Assembly: GCA_013215815.1 (NCBI GenBank)
Contig: JABSQP010000003.1
Coordinates: forward strand, 1-64,000
DNA from: Alphaproteobacteria bacterium
Lineage (GTDB): Bacteria > Pseudomonadota > Alphaproteobacteria > Micavibrionales > Micavibrionaceae
Reading direction: 5' to 3'
Length of the DNA stretch: 64,000 nt
Below are positions 8,911 to 16,628 of the stretch, piece after piece. The stretch's first letter is position 1. Every line of letters begins with the position of its first letter. The notes under the pieces were generated by a model. It saw only the letters and a list, made by a program, of their open reading frames with translations. It was not told the origin of the DNA and made no database searches. Both the position numbers and the translations under genes were made by a program.

Positions 8911-9474
8911 ATGAGTTATACTCGTACAAGCATAGTGGGACTGTGTGCATCCCTTGCTTTGGCAACAGCAGCGCAGGCTCAGGATTTAGGGCCAGACATA
9001 AATATTGCAAAAGACTTCAATGACGCTGTTTTTACAGCCCCTGTAGAACCAGAAATAATTCATGCTTACATAGAATCGCCTAACGGTAACATTATGCGTG
9101 ATTTCACCGCATGTACGGATAATGGGCATTACGTTATGGGTCGTTACGCTGCCCGTACAGATCATCAACATGTAAATTATATGTGGGATACACGTGGGGT
9201 CGAAGAGACTGCCAGACAGTTTGCTATAACAGATACTCAATACGATTTTGCTGTACGCCATGTAATACAAAACATGTCTAATACCGATTTATCGCGACTA
9301 AACTATACATTTGCGCAAAAATGGCGTGATGCAATTCGCGACAATATAGACGTTGTATACGACAGCTTCGTAGAAGGCAGTGATTTAGACTTTGATGCAA
9401 CTCAAATAGAGCGCGGGTTTGTGATTGACTATGTATCGCGCGCCCCGTTGCCAGCTCTCTGCGCTTCAGCTTAA
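8911..9474 (+). CDS. Secreted orphan protein (187 aa)
   Basis: A signal peptide is evident: MSYTRTSIVG, a hydrophobic stretch LCASLALATAA, then AQAQDLG with cleavage after AQA. The mature part, about 163 residues, is periplasmic or secreted, with two cysteines (FTACTDNG and the C-terminal ALCASA) that could form a disulfide. GGAGAAG precedes the ATG. No family is recognised. It is preceded by about 100 gene-free bases. Confidence 0.6.
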   Translation: MSYTRTSIVGLCASLALATAAQAQDLGPDINIAKDFNDAVFTAPVEPEIIHAYIESPNGNIMRDFTACTDNGHYVMGRYAARTDHQHVNYMWDTRGVEETARQFAITDTQYDFAVRHVIQNMSNTDLSRLNYTFAQKWRDAIRDNIDVVYDSFVEGSDLDFDATQIERGFVIDYVSRAPLPALCASA

Positions 9475-9535
9475 TACGAGTATATAGACAGTCATTTTTC
9501 TTTTTCATAAAAATTTTATATGTTATATCTAATTA

Positions 9536-9742
9536 ATGATATTAGGAGTCAAAAGAGCTATGACAGCGGCCTTTATGTCCACTGCCGTTTTGGGCGTGGC
9601 GGCTAACGCTAATGAATGCGGCGCTTCATGCCAGTCAGATTATGCGGATATCGGCAAATCAATTGATAAAGCCATCAACCTAAGAAAAAAGCTTAAAGGT
9701 AAAGCTGCTACTGAGATATCATACTGTATAACACGCCTATAA
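9536..9742 (+). CDS. Very small secreted protein (68 aa)
   Basis: Starting at 9536 gives a good signal peptide: MILGVKRA (basic n-region), MTAAFMSTAVLGVAA (hydrophobic core), ANA (cleavage), then NECGASC. The mature chain of about 45 residues has three cysteines (NECGASC and YC) and a lysine-rich helix. An alternative ATG at 9560 has AGGAG upstream but would lose the basic n-region. The start at 9536 has TATATC six bases upstream and could be leaderless. Unrecognised and too short for certainty. Confidence 0.45.
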   Translation: MILGVKRAMTAAFMSTAVLGVAANANECGASCQSDYADIGKSIDKAINLRKKLKGKAATEISYCITRL

Positions 9743-9791
9743 AGGCCCTCATGTACACATAGTAAAACACCTGTATAACTTGTTTTGATAA

Positions 9792-9868
9792 TGGTCGGAG
9801 CGAGAGGATTTGAACCTCCGCCCCCTTGCACCCCATGCAAGTGCGCTACCAGGCTGCGCTACGCTCCG
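9792..9868 (-). tRNA. tRNA-Pro (GGG)
   Basis: A 77-base cloverleaf with encoded CCA. The acceptor is CGGAGCG paired with CGCTCCG, the D-arm is GCGCAGCCTGGTAGCGC, the anticodon stem is CTTGC/GCAAG with loop ATGGGGT (anticodon GGG), and the T-arm is GGTTCAAATCC. The only tRNA in the window. No integrase or attachment-site duplication is visible beside it. Confidence 0.95.
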
Positions 9869-9948
9869 ATGTCCGTTTTGATATCAAACTAACGTTGCAA
9901 TTAAAATAAGTATTTACAAACCTGTGCCAATTATGGCAAACAGCATTC

Positions 9949-10353
9949 ATGGAATGGACAGTAGCCGAAAAAACCTCTTTTTTTGTAAAAACTTGTGAAG
10001 TCAGTGCTGAAACTGGAACAGATTTTATTCTGAAGCATGTTTTTGCAACACATGCACCCGACAGAAACGTTAATACTGAAGTCACTCGCAAATATGGTTC
10101 TTTAACTGATTTTGCAGAAAAAGTTTACATTGCTATGGGCGGACAACGTTCACAGATAGGCGCCCTCTCCCCGAGACAATATGCTGAAATGATCCGAGAT
10201 ATGCACGATGGTGAAAAACCGCATAATAACAGAATATATCGCGCCTTTATGGAAGCAGGACACCACATACGCGAACTGACAAACAGGCCTGACTATATCT
10301 TACCAAGCGACACTATTCCACAGAGACAAAAACCCCAACGAGCAGTCGCTTAA
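9949..10353 (+). CDS. Orphan protein of unknown function (134 aa)
   Basis: Unrecognised soluble protein with residues such as [20 protein letters not shown] near 12-31 and [19 protein letters not shown] near 69-87, and a basic Gln/Pro-rich tail. No signal peptide or membrane segment. No convincing ribosome binding site; the first ATG (MEWTV) is used. Its stop overlaps the stop of the convergent merR-type gene in a shared TTAA, the same tail-to-tail packing seen for other orphans here. Function unknown. Confidence 0.6.
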   Translation: MEWTVAEKTSFFVKTCEVSAETGTDFILKHVFATHAPDRNVNTEVTRKYGSLTDFAEKVYIAMGGQRSQIGALSPRQYAEMIRDMHDGEKPHNNRIYRAFMEAGHHIRELTNRPDYILPSDTIPQRQKPQRAVA

Positions 10354-10976
10354 GCCTTAACCATGCTACGCAGAGCTTTTAGCTCTGCCAGCATCATTTC
10401 AAGAACAGCGCGTTGTTTCGCACTCATACCAGATGCTTGGACGGCAGCTTGTGTAGCTGGCTGAACCTTCGGTTGTGGCGCAGGCGCTGCAGCAGCATTT
10501 TGATTTTCTGCCTGAGAACCAGCTACTTGAGACTTACTGCGACCTTTTAGAAGCTTTTGAACACCTTTAATTGTGTAACCTTCTGTGTAGAGAAGATGGT
10601 GGATACGTTTCAAAAGCGCAACATCTTCAGGGCGATAGTAACGACGACCACCACCACGCTTAAGCGGCTTCACTTGTGTAAACTTTGTTTCCCAAAAACG
10701 AAGAACGTGCTGCTGCACTTCCAATTCATTTGCCACTTCACTGATAGTACGGAAAGCATTCGGCGCTTTTTGTGTCTTTTTCTTTGATGCACCAGATTGA
10801 GCGGCGGCTGATGTTTTCACAGCTTGTTCAGCAACCTGTTCTTTCTTTTGAATAGGTTCCATTTCAACAGAGCTTTCAACCACGGGCGTAGAAAATGTCG
10901 GCTGCGACCTATCTTCAGACGCGCTCGTATAGGTTTCTCCTGACATAAGTGGCGGTGTAACTCTGTAATTGCTCAT
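10350..10976 (-). CDS. MerR-family transcriptional regulator of the ihfA-linked type
   Basis: A 208-residue protein with a winged-helix MerR DNA-binding domain at about 78-150: [60 protein letters not shown] and TIKGVQKLL. The N-terminal 75 residues and the linker after 150 are low-complexity (Ala, Gln, Pro). The C-terminus [14 protein letters not shown] is a short helix, perhaps for dimerisation. This MerR regulator directly downstream of ihfA is a conserved alphaproteobacterial arrangement. No cysteine metal site is seen, so it is unlikely to be a metal sensor. The regulated genes are unknown. Confidence 0.85.
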   Translation of the reverse strand: MSNYRVTPPLMSGETYTSASEDRSQPTFSTPVVESSVEMEPIQKKEQVAEQAVKTSAAAQSGASKKKTQKAPNAFRTISEVANELEVQQHVLRFWETKFTQVKPLKRGGGRRYYRPEDVALLKRIHHLLYTEGYTIKGVQKLLKGRSKSQVAGSQAENQNAAAAPAPQPKVQPATQAAVQASGMSAKQRAVLEMMLAELKALRSMVKA

Positions 10977-11012
10977 TATCTTCTCTTCTTCTTAGATCAA
11001 CGTTAAAATAAA

Positions 11013-11405
11013 TTAGAACTGGTTATTATCATCTGATCCAAATGGATTAGATGAGATCGGCATTGGCGCAGCTGTTTCTGCTGAATTATTAAGCGCTTCC
11101 GTTGCTTTATTAATCTTGTCTTTTAAAACATGCGATGCACGGAATACCAAAACTTTACGCGGTGCAATTGGCACCTCAACACCTGTTTTCGGGTTACGCC
11201 CAACACGTGCCCCCTTTTCCTTAACGGAAAAACTACCGAAAGACGAAATCTTAACATTATCGCCATCAGTGAGTGCCGCCATCATTTCATCGAGTACCTG
11301 CTCAACAAGATCAGACGATTCATTACGTGAAAGACCAACTTCTGCGTAAACAGCCTCTGCCAAATCCGCACGTGTAATTGTTTTAGTTTCTGGTGGTAAC
11401 GTCAT
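11013..11405 (-). CDS. ihfA: Integration host factor subunit alpha
   Basis: HU/IHF-family DNA-bending protein, 130 residues from the chosen ATG ([20 protein letters not shown]). An upstream in-frame ATG at 11441 would add 12 non-conserved residues. The core has [46 protein letters not shown] and [16 protein letters not shown]. The DNA-intercalating Pro lies in GRNPKTG. A C-terminal extension of about 30 residues ([20 protein letters not shown]) exceeds the usual length of about 100. It lies in the plsX-fabH-ihfA-merR order. Confidence 0.93.
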   Translation of the reverse strand: MTLPPETKTITRADLAEAVYAEVGLSRNESSDLVEQVLDEMMAALTDGDNVKISSFGSFSVKEKGARVGRNPKTGVEVPIAPRKVLVFRASHVLKDKINKATEALNNSAETAAPMPISSNPFGSDDNNQF

Positions 11406-11560
11406 TACCCTAGCTCCATAAGTGTTTGTATAAAGAAACATTAATCCCGCTTAAGAGAGATCGTCAATGAGACAAAATGACTTAACCACAGAACTTGAGA
11501 TAAAAAATGAAAAAAGCCGTTCTTTTCAGATGGATATAGAGCTTTGCTGAGACAAAGAGC

Positions 11561-12535
11561 CTAAAAACGTACGAGCGCAGCGCCCCATGTCAGACCGCCA
11601 CCCATCGCTTCAATAAGAAGCATTTGGTTACGCTGAATACGGCCATCCTTAACAGCCTCATCCAGTGCAAGAGGAATAGATGCCGCAGAGGTATTACCGT
11701 GGCGATCCACCGTCACAACAACCTTATCCATGCTCATATCGAGCTTTTTAGCAGTTGATTCAATAATACGGATGTTCGCCTGATGCGGTACGAGCCAGTC
11801 AATTTGACTTGCTTCAATGCTATTATGTTGTAGCGTCTCTTCTACAACATCAGCCATATAACTGACCGCGTATTTAAAAACCTCACGCCCCTGCATCAAA
11901 ACATGACCAGCATCGCCTGTTGTGGCAGGGCCACCGCTTGTTTGGAGAAGCTCGCGCTGCTTGCCATTCGCATATAAATGCGTTGAGTGAATACCCTGCC
12001 CATCCAAACCGTTTTTATTCTCTTGCGCTTCAAGAACAACTGCACCTGCTCCATCAGCAAAAAGCACACATGTCGTGCGATCATTCCAATCAACAATCGA
12101 TGACATCTTCTCAGCGCCTATCACAAGGATACGCTTTGCCTGTCCCATCTTGATAAAGTTATCAGCCGTGGCCAGCGCATAGACAAACCCTGTACAGACT
12201 GCCTGCACGTCAAAAGCTAAACCAGGTGCTATACCTAGCTCACCCTGAACTTTCACTGCAACAGACGGAAAAGTACGATCCGGCGTTGTTGTTGCAACGA
12301 TAACACCGTCAATATCAGCGGCCGTTAGGTTTGATGCCTCCAGAGCACGCTTTGCAGCCTCTATCGCCATTGTACCAGTTGTCTCACCATCGGCAGCGAT
12401 ACGGCGCTCTTTAATACCACTGCGCTGTACAATCCACTCATCAGACGTATCCACGACCTTCTCCAGATCGGCATTTGTCATGATTTTTTCAGGAAGATAA
12501 GAGCCCGTGCCCTTAATAATAGAAGTCAGCGCCAT
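11561..12535 (-). CDS. fabH: Beta-ketoacyl-ACP synthase III
   Basis: Starts fatty-acid synthesis by condensing acetyl-CoA with malonyl-ACP. Its 324 residues are normal length. The catalytic triad is visible: Cys in VQAVCTGFVYAL (about 112), His in VPHQANIRI (about 250) and Asn in RHGNTSAASIPLAL (about 280). The tail is MGGGLTWGAALVRF, typical of FabH. It starts five bases after plsX, so the two are co-transcribed and functionally linked through acyl-ACP metabolism. Confidence 0.98.
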   Translation of the reverse strand: MALTSIIKGTGSYLPEKIMTNADLEKVVDTSDEWIVQRSGIKERRIAADGETTGTMAIEAAKRALEASNLTAADIDGVIVATTTPDRTFPSVAVKVQGELGIAPGLAFDVQAVCTGFVYALATADNFIKMGQAKRILVIGAEKMSSIVDWNDRTTCVLFADGAGAVVLEAQENKNGLDGQGIHSTHLYANGKQRELLQTSGGPATTGDAGHVLMQGREVFKYAVSYMADVVEETLQHNSIEASQIDWLVPHQANIRIIESTAKKLDMSMDKVVVTVDRHGNTSAASIPLALDEAVKDGRIQRNQMLLIEAMGGGLTWGAALVRF

Positions 12536-12540
12536 TTATA

Positions 12541-13587
12541 TTACATCCCAACAACAGACATAAATGTCTCTTGCTCCATTAGTTCTTCGATTTGAGCAGC
12601 AACGCGCTGGTTAAATCCATTCGTTACTAAACCAGCGGCAACCATAATCGCATTTTCTGTACCAAGAACATCACTACCGCCGTGACTTTTGACACAAACA
12701 CCATTCACCCCAAGGAACATGCCGCCATTATATTTACGCGGATCAACGCGGTCTTTCATACGCTTAATCGCGCCGCGCGCCAGAAAATAGCCAAGCATTG
12801 CCAAAGGAGACGATTTGAAAGCTTCTGTCAGATATACTTTTGATAACTTACCTACGCCTTCCGCCGTTTTTAAGGCAACGTTTCCTGTAAATCCGTCGGT
12901 GACAACAACATCGACCGTGCCCTTGGTAATATCATCCCCTTCAATAAAGCCGTGATATTCGCCGGGAAATTCAATACTGGATAAGACAGAGGCTGCACTA
13001 CGTAGTTCTTCATGCCCCTTCATGTCTTCTGTCCCAACATTAAGAAGGCCAACAGTTGGTTTTGTAATACCCTGTACCACGCGCGCGTAAACAGCGCCAA
13101 GAACAGCAAACTGCGTGAGCACCTCCGCATCACAAGCCAAGTTCGCCCCCATATCAAGCATCACACACTGATCTTTGTAAGTTGGCATCACGCTCGCAAT
13201 GGCTGGTCTGTTAATACCGGGTAGGCATTTTAAAATCATTTTTGACAGCGCCATCAGCGCGCCGGTATTACCCGCCGAAACAACGGCGTCCGCCGTGCCA
13301 TCACGAACAGCCTCAATTGCAAGACGCATAGATGTGTCTTTGCTGTTACGAACTGCGCTTGATGGTTTTTCGTGGCTCGAGATTGCCTTATCTGTGTGAT
13401 GAATTTCTGTGTGAGGCTTTAGCCCCTCAAATTTATCCAGCTCCACCTGAATTTTAGCTTGATCGCCAAAAAGTAAAAAACGTGTATCGGCTAAGCGCTC
13501 TTGCGCCGAAGCAACACCAGCAATAACGACTGAAGGGCCAAAATCCCCGCCCATAGCGTCAACAGCAATAATCTGACGATAATTCAT
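12541..13587 (-). CDS. plsX: Phosphate acyltransferase
   Basis: Converts acyl-ACP to acyl-phosphate for phosphatidic-acid synthesis. It is 348 residues, with the N-terminal IAVDAMGGDFGPSVVIAG, SAGNTGALMALSKMIL, LDMGANLACDAEVLTQFA, GLLNVGTEDMKG, VVTDGFTGNVALKTAEG and NGVCVKSHGGSD, all standard PlsX motifs. It is the first gene of plsX-fabH, separated from rpmF upstream by a strong terminator. Confidence 0.98.
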   Translation of the reverse strand: MNYRQIIAVDAMGGDFGPSVVIAGVASAQERLADTRFLLFGDQAKIQVELDKFEGLKPHTEIHHTDKAISSHEKPSSAVRNSKDTSMRLAIEAVRDGTADAVVSAGNTGALMALSKMILKCLPGINRPAIASVMPTYKDQCVMLDMGANLACDAEVLTQFAVLGAVYARVVQGITKPTVGLLNVGTEDMKGHEELRSAASVLSSIEFPGEYHGFIEGDDITKGTVDVVVTDGFTGNVALKTAEGVGKLSKVYLTEAFKSSPLAMLGYFLARGAIKRMKDRVDPRKYNGGMFLGVNGVCVKSHGGSDVLGTENAIMVAAGLVTNGFNQRVAAQIEELMEQETFMSVVGM

Positions 13588-13612
13588 AGAGGTGACAATA
13601 CGGTAAGATGCG

Positions 13613-13652
13613 TAAAAAAGAAAAGAGTTTCGTTAATGTTTTAACGAAACTC
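13613..13652 (-). terminator. Rho-independent terminator of rpmF
   Basis: A perfect 12-base stem GAGTTTCGTTAA/TTAACGAAACTC (13625-13636 and 13641-13652) with a four-base loop, followed on the minus strand by TTTTCTTTTTTACG. It lies 26 bases after the rpmF stop and separates it from plsX. Confidence 0.85.
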
Positions 13653-13677
13653 ACAGATTCTTAAATTGAAATGCGAA

Positions 13678-13857
13678 TTAGTCGCGTGTTTCAAGTACCT
13701 GACGGCCTTTGTACATGCCTGTCTTAAGGTCAATGTGGTGACGACGCTTTGGCTCACCAGTGTGTGAGTCTTCAACCCACTGAGTTGTTTTCAGAGCGTC
13801 GTGTGAGCGGCGCATTCCGCGCTTCGCAGGAGTAGTTTTCTTCTTTGGAACAGCCAT
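13678..13857 (-). CDS. rpmF: Large ribosomal subunit protein bL32
   Basis: A 59-residue 50S protein starting [20 protein letters not shown] and continuing [19 protein letters not shown], which are L32 hallmarks. It lacks the Cys pairs of zinc-binding L32, so it is the zinc-free form usual in alphaproteobacteria. It sits between the DUF177 region and plsX as in many bacteria, but a terminator separates it from plsX, so it is transcribed on its own. Confidence 0.97.
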   Translation of the reverse strand: MAVPKKKTTPAKRGMRRSHDALKTTQWVEDSHTGEPKRRHHIDLKTGMYKGRQVLETRD

Positions 13858-13956
13858 TTTCTTGTCCTTTATCTAAAATTCTGCCGTTTTATACCGAACA
13901 TACGGGGCAAAAAGCAAGCAAAATCTTATTTAAAAAATTAGATAAAATATAAAGCT

Positions 13957-14271
13957 TTAGTTAGCTGTTAACCGCGATAAGAATGAGGATGCTTGCCCAG
14001 TTATCCCAATTCCCGAGCAGGTAATACATTTATCATCTAAATAATACCCCCATTCTCTCTCACTAAGACCAAAACGCTCCGTTAATGTATCTCTAAAAGC
14101 AGAAACATCATCTACAGCGACTGGTTCAGAAAACAAAACATCATAACCCTCAGAAATAGAAGAACTTTCTTGAACAAGAACCTTTGATTCTTCACCGAAA
14201 CTCTCGATAGCCATCTCTTTTAAACGTTGTTTAAAGCGGGCTTTGTCTTCTGGAGGACTAGAATCAAACAT
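13957..14271 (-). CDS. Orphan protein of unknown function (104 aa)
   Basis: An acidic soluble protein with no recognised domain. A Cys pair occurs in DDKCITCSGIGITG near 79-92. It starts three bases after the DUF177 gene on the same strand, so it is the third gene of the chaperone-DUF177 unit. It occupies the space where rpmF often directly follows DUF177. Possibly expressed with them; function unknown. Confidence 0.6.
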   Translation of the reverse strand: MFDSSPPEDKARFKQRLKEMAIESFGEESKVLVQESSSISEGYDVLFSEPVAVDDVSAFRDTLTERFGLSEREWGYYLDDKCITCSGIGITGQASSFLSRLTAN

Positions 14272-14274
14272 ATA

Positions 14275-14898
14275 CTACCGGTTCTCTTTCCAGTCTTTTA
14301 GCGCCTCAAACGGGTTCTTGCGCAAAGGGCTATCTTCAGTAGGCTTAATTTCCTCATCACCGAACTTAAATTTAACCCCTCTTTTATGCGGATAGGCCGG
14401 AATCGCGAGAATCAAGTGCTGAACGACCAGCTCACCCAAATCCACCTTACCATTCACCATTTCCTCAGGATCTTCCTCTTCAGAGGTAACTTCAACCTCT
14501 ACGCCACCTGCCTTTTCGCCATTCCCCTGCTTTGTATCACGCTCTTTTAGCGCACGCATAAAGGAAACAGTGCTTTCCTTATCCTCGAACCACCCCTCTA
14601 CGGGTTCTTTAAGCTCACATTCGAACTCTTCCGCGCTTACAACACATTCCAGCGTCAAGTTTGCTTTAAAGCGGCCTGCTACATGAATAACACGGCCTGC
14701 TTGCTCTCTTTCCAGCGTCAGATCAGCATTCAAGGCATTAATCATAGGTACACCCGCACGCACAGCAACATCTTTAAGCGCAGCTTCATCAGCGCTAATT
14801 TTCACACGCGTTGGCGTTTTATCGATCTTTTCACCCTCGATAAAATGAGACCACTCGTTGGTTTGTAAAGCTTTCTTAGGCACTCTTCCGCTCCTCAT
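14275..14898 (-). CDS. DUF177 (YceD-like) protein
   Basis: A 207-residue member of the DUF177 family, in other bacteria linked to 23S rRNA metabolism and encoded beside rpmF. Typical parts are VAGRFKANLTLECVVSAEEF (about 74-93), then the acidic middle EEDPEEMVNGKVDLGELVVQ and HLILAIPAYPHKRG, followed by NPFEALKDWKENR at the C-terminus (normally FA.L..L..). The start overlaps the end of the upstream chaperone gene by 23 bases. An internal start is possible, since ribosome binding site evidence is weak. Confidence 0.85.
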   Translation of the reverse strand: MRSGRVPKKALQTNEWSHFIEGEKIDKTPTRVKISADEAALKDVAVRAGVPMINALNADLTLEREQAGRVIHVAGRFKANLTLECVVSAEEFECELKEPVEGWFEDKESTVSFMRALKERDTKQGNGEKAGGVEVEVTSEEEDPEEMVNGKVDLGELVVQHLILAIPAYPHKRGVKFKFGDEEIKPTEDSPLRKNPFEALKDWKENR

Positions 14899-15430
14899 TA
14901 TTGTTCAACGCTATCTCCGAAAACATCAAATCCGCAGAACTTATAACGGGCATATTATCGAACAATTTAGCACTACTCACTATATAGGATGCTATAGCAT
15001 CAACATTATTATCATCGATATCTTTAGCCGTGCCATATACATTCCGTTTAACGGCCTGTTTCAGGTCGGATAAATCGTCTTTTTCAATCGCATCAATATA
15101 ATGCATTGCACGGCCTTTAAAACCTTTCATCATGCGTTTCATATGCTTAGGCACGCTCAGATCGCCAACCCCCATCTCACGGAGAGACTTATCCATGTTC
15201 ATAAACATCACATCAAACAAAGACTGAGCCTTCTTATCCTCTCCCGTTTTTTGTAACGAACGAATGATCAAAGCTGTATGCAAACAGATAAGCTCAAAAC
15301 GCCCATCAACGGTATCCGGAACCCCGTAATCACTATAGAAAACAGGTTGGCGGGCGTGCGTAACTGCCTTCTCGTACAAATTACTCACCTCTCTCTTTTC
15401 AAGAGCGCGCTTGGATAGAAAGCCGAACAT
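14876..15430 (-). CDS. Ubiquinol-cytochrome c chaperone family protein (CBP3-like)
   Basis: A 184-residue protein of the Cbp3/UQCC1 family, which helps assemble cytochrome bc1 in mitochondria and is found in alphaproteobacteria. Visible motifs are YSDYGVPDTVDGRFELICLH (residues about 32-51), MFMNMDKSLREMGVGDLSVP (about 75-94) and MKGFKGRAMHY (about 101-111), which define the family. It is followed directly by DUF177, the usual alphaproteobacterial neighbour. The gene diverges from bamE. Confidence 0.88.
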   Translation of the reverse strand: MFGFLSKRALEKREVSNLYEKAVTHARQPVFYSDYGVPDTVDGRFELICLHTALIIRSLQKTGEDKKAQSLFDVMFMNMDKSLREMGVGDLSVPKHMKRMMKGFKGRAMHYIDAIEKDDLSDLKQAVKRNVYGTAKDIDDNNVDAIASYIVSSAKLFDNMPVISSADLMFSEIALNNNEERKSA

Positions 15431-15475
15431 TGATAGTTTTCTCCTTATAACTCAGCCTCACAATACGTTTGGCTC

Positions 15476-15505
15476 TTGATTTTTTAGGGGCTCAAGGGCT
15501 ATAGA
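15476..15505 (+). promoter_or_regulatory. bamE promoter, predicted leaderless
   Basis: TTGATT (15476-15481), 18-base spacer, TATAGA (15500-15505), then six bases to the bamE ATG at 15512. Transcription would begin at or very near the start codon. Confidence 0.5.
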
Positions 15506-15511
15506 TCAAGC

Positions 15512-15967
15512 ATGAAACGTTTTAATTTTCTATGTTTAGCTTCTGTCGCAGCGCTTTCGATAGCTGCCTGCACGCCAACACAAGCAAATCGCGGCAATAT
15601 CGTCGAAGATTTTCGTATGAATGAGATTGTTGAAGGCGTTAGCACAAGAACAAATGTGCTTAAGTCTTTAGGCTCCCCAACCACGAAAGCACCATTTGAC
15701 GACAATATCTGGTACTACATTGGACAAAAGACAGAAAAAACAGGCGTTTTCGATCCTAAAGTTGTCGAAGAGAAAATCGTGGTCGTTGCGTTTAACGAAG
15801 AAGGCATCGTCGATGTCATAGAAGAAGTTGATGCGGAGCGCATGGATATACCGCGCGTGCGCCGTAAAACAGAAACTGGTGGTAACGAGGTTACTGTTAT
15901 GGAACAGCTTCTCGGGAACGTAGGTCGTTTTAACGCACCGGACGTATCCGCAACAGGCGATCGTTAA
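15512..15967 (+). CDS. bamE: Outer membrane assembly lipoprotein BamE (SmpA/OmlA)
   Basis: A 151-residue lipoprotein subunit of the BAM complex that inserts beta-barrel proteins. The signal peptide MKRFNFLCLASVAALSIAAC ends in a lipobox (IAAC, Cys20). The SmpA/OmlA fold follows: GVSTRTNVLKSLGSPTTKAP (conserved T...V...LG.P), then WYYIGQKTEKTGVFDPKVVE and VVAFNEEGIVDVIEEV. The start has a -10 box six bases upstream instead of a ribosome binding site. It diverges from the chaperone gene, and a downstream orphan follows by eight bases. Confidence 0.92.
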   Translation: MKRFNFLCLASVAALSIAACTPTQANRGNIVEDFRMNEIVEGVSTRTNVLKSLGSPTTKAPFDDNIWYYIGQKTEKTGVFDPKVVEEKIVVVAFNEEGIVDVIEEVDAERMDIPRVRRKTETGGNEVTVMEQLLGNVGRFNAPDVSATGDR

Positions 15968-15975
15968 TAAGCATC

Positions 15976-16575
15976 ATGGCTGTCCATCACTCGTATAGCG
16001 AAAACCTTCCTGAGGTGCCTTCTGCATTAGAAGAGTTAAAAACAGCAATTGATGAAGGTGTTAAGGATCTACAAGCGCGTGCGAAAGTCGCTTATCGCCA
16101 GTTTTTCTTCCCGATTCATTATCTAACAGAAAAACATCAAGATCTTTTAGCATCAGGCCTCACACTGCACTTCCGACAACAGTCTGGCTTTGATGTCGGT
16201 GAAAGAACTCATTACGAATATGATCAATTAATGGGGCGTCAGGCGATTGCTCTTGGTTTTTTCGGAGAAAGAGACGATACGACAATCCACCTACAACATG
16301 ATGGTAACTTCACAATCAAAAGCATAAGTCGTGGAGAAGCCAAAGATCTCACAACGACAGGTGTTGTTGCATTTGTTGTAGAAGCCGTTGAAGCTGCTAT
16401 GGAGCGCCAGCTAGAAAATGACGATCAATACGAAAGAGATTTTGCCGAAAGATTTAAGGTCGCCGTTGTCCCTGAAGCTAATGATCAATTAGAACGCCCG
16501 AACGTTGACGACAGCGCCGCAAGAAAGGCTGTATTAACAACTGCTGCAGCAGTAATGATTTTCGGCGCGTCATAA
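15976..16575 (+). CDS. Orphan protein of unknown function (199 aa)
   Basis: Not recognised. The N-terminal half is helical (ALEELKTAIDEGVKDLQARA). The middle has QAIALGFFGERDDTTIHLQ, and there is a short hydrophobic C-terminus AVLTTAAAVMIFGAS that may be a tail anchor. It starts eight bases after bamE and ends at a shared terminator, so it is very likely co-transcribed with bamE. Function unknown. Confidence 0.65.
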   Translation: MAVHHSYSENLPEVPSALEELKTAIDEGVKDLQARAKVAYRQFFFPIHYLTEKHQDLLASGLTLHFRQQSGFDVGERTHYEYDQLMGRQAIALGFFGERDDTTIHLQHDGNFTIKSISRGEAKDLTTTGVVAFVVEAVEAAMERQLENDDQYERDFAERFKVAVVPEANDQLERPNVDDSAARKAVLTTAAAVMIFGAS

Positions 16576-16577
16576 TA

Positions 16578-16605
16578 AAAAAGCCCCGTATAAACGGGGC
16601 TTTGT
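16578..16605. terminator. Bidirectional terminator between the bamE unit and hppA
   Basis: Stem AAGCCCCGT/ACGGGGCTT (16581-16589 and 16594-16602) with a four-base loop. It is followed by T-rich sequence on the plus strand (TGTTTTATT) and TTTTTATT on the minus strand. It sits between two convergent genes and can serve both. Confidence 0.88.
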
Positions 16606-16628
16606 TTTATTCTTAATGGCTATTTAGC

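Noticed and set aside
9700..9950. tRNA-Pro as a mobile-element attachment site
   Set aside because: No integrase, no duplicated tRNA 3' end and no phage-like genes nearby.
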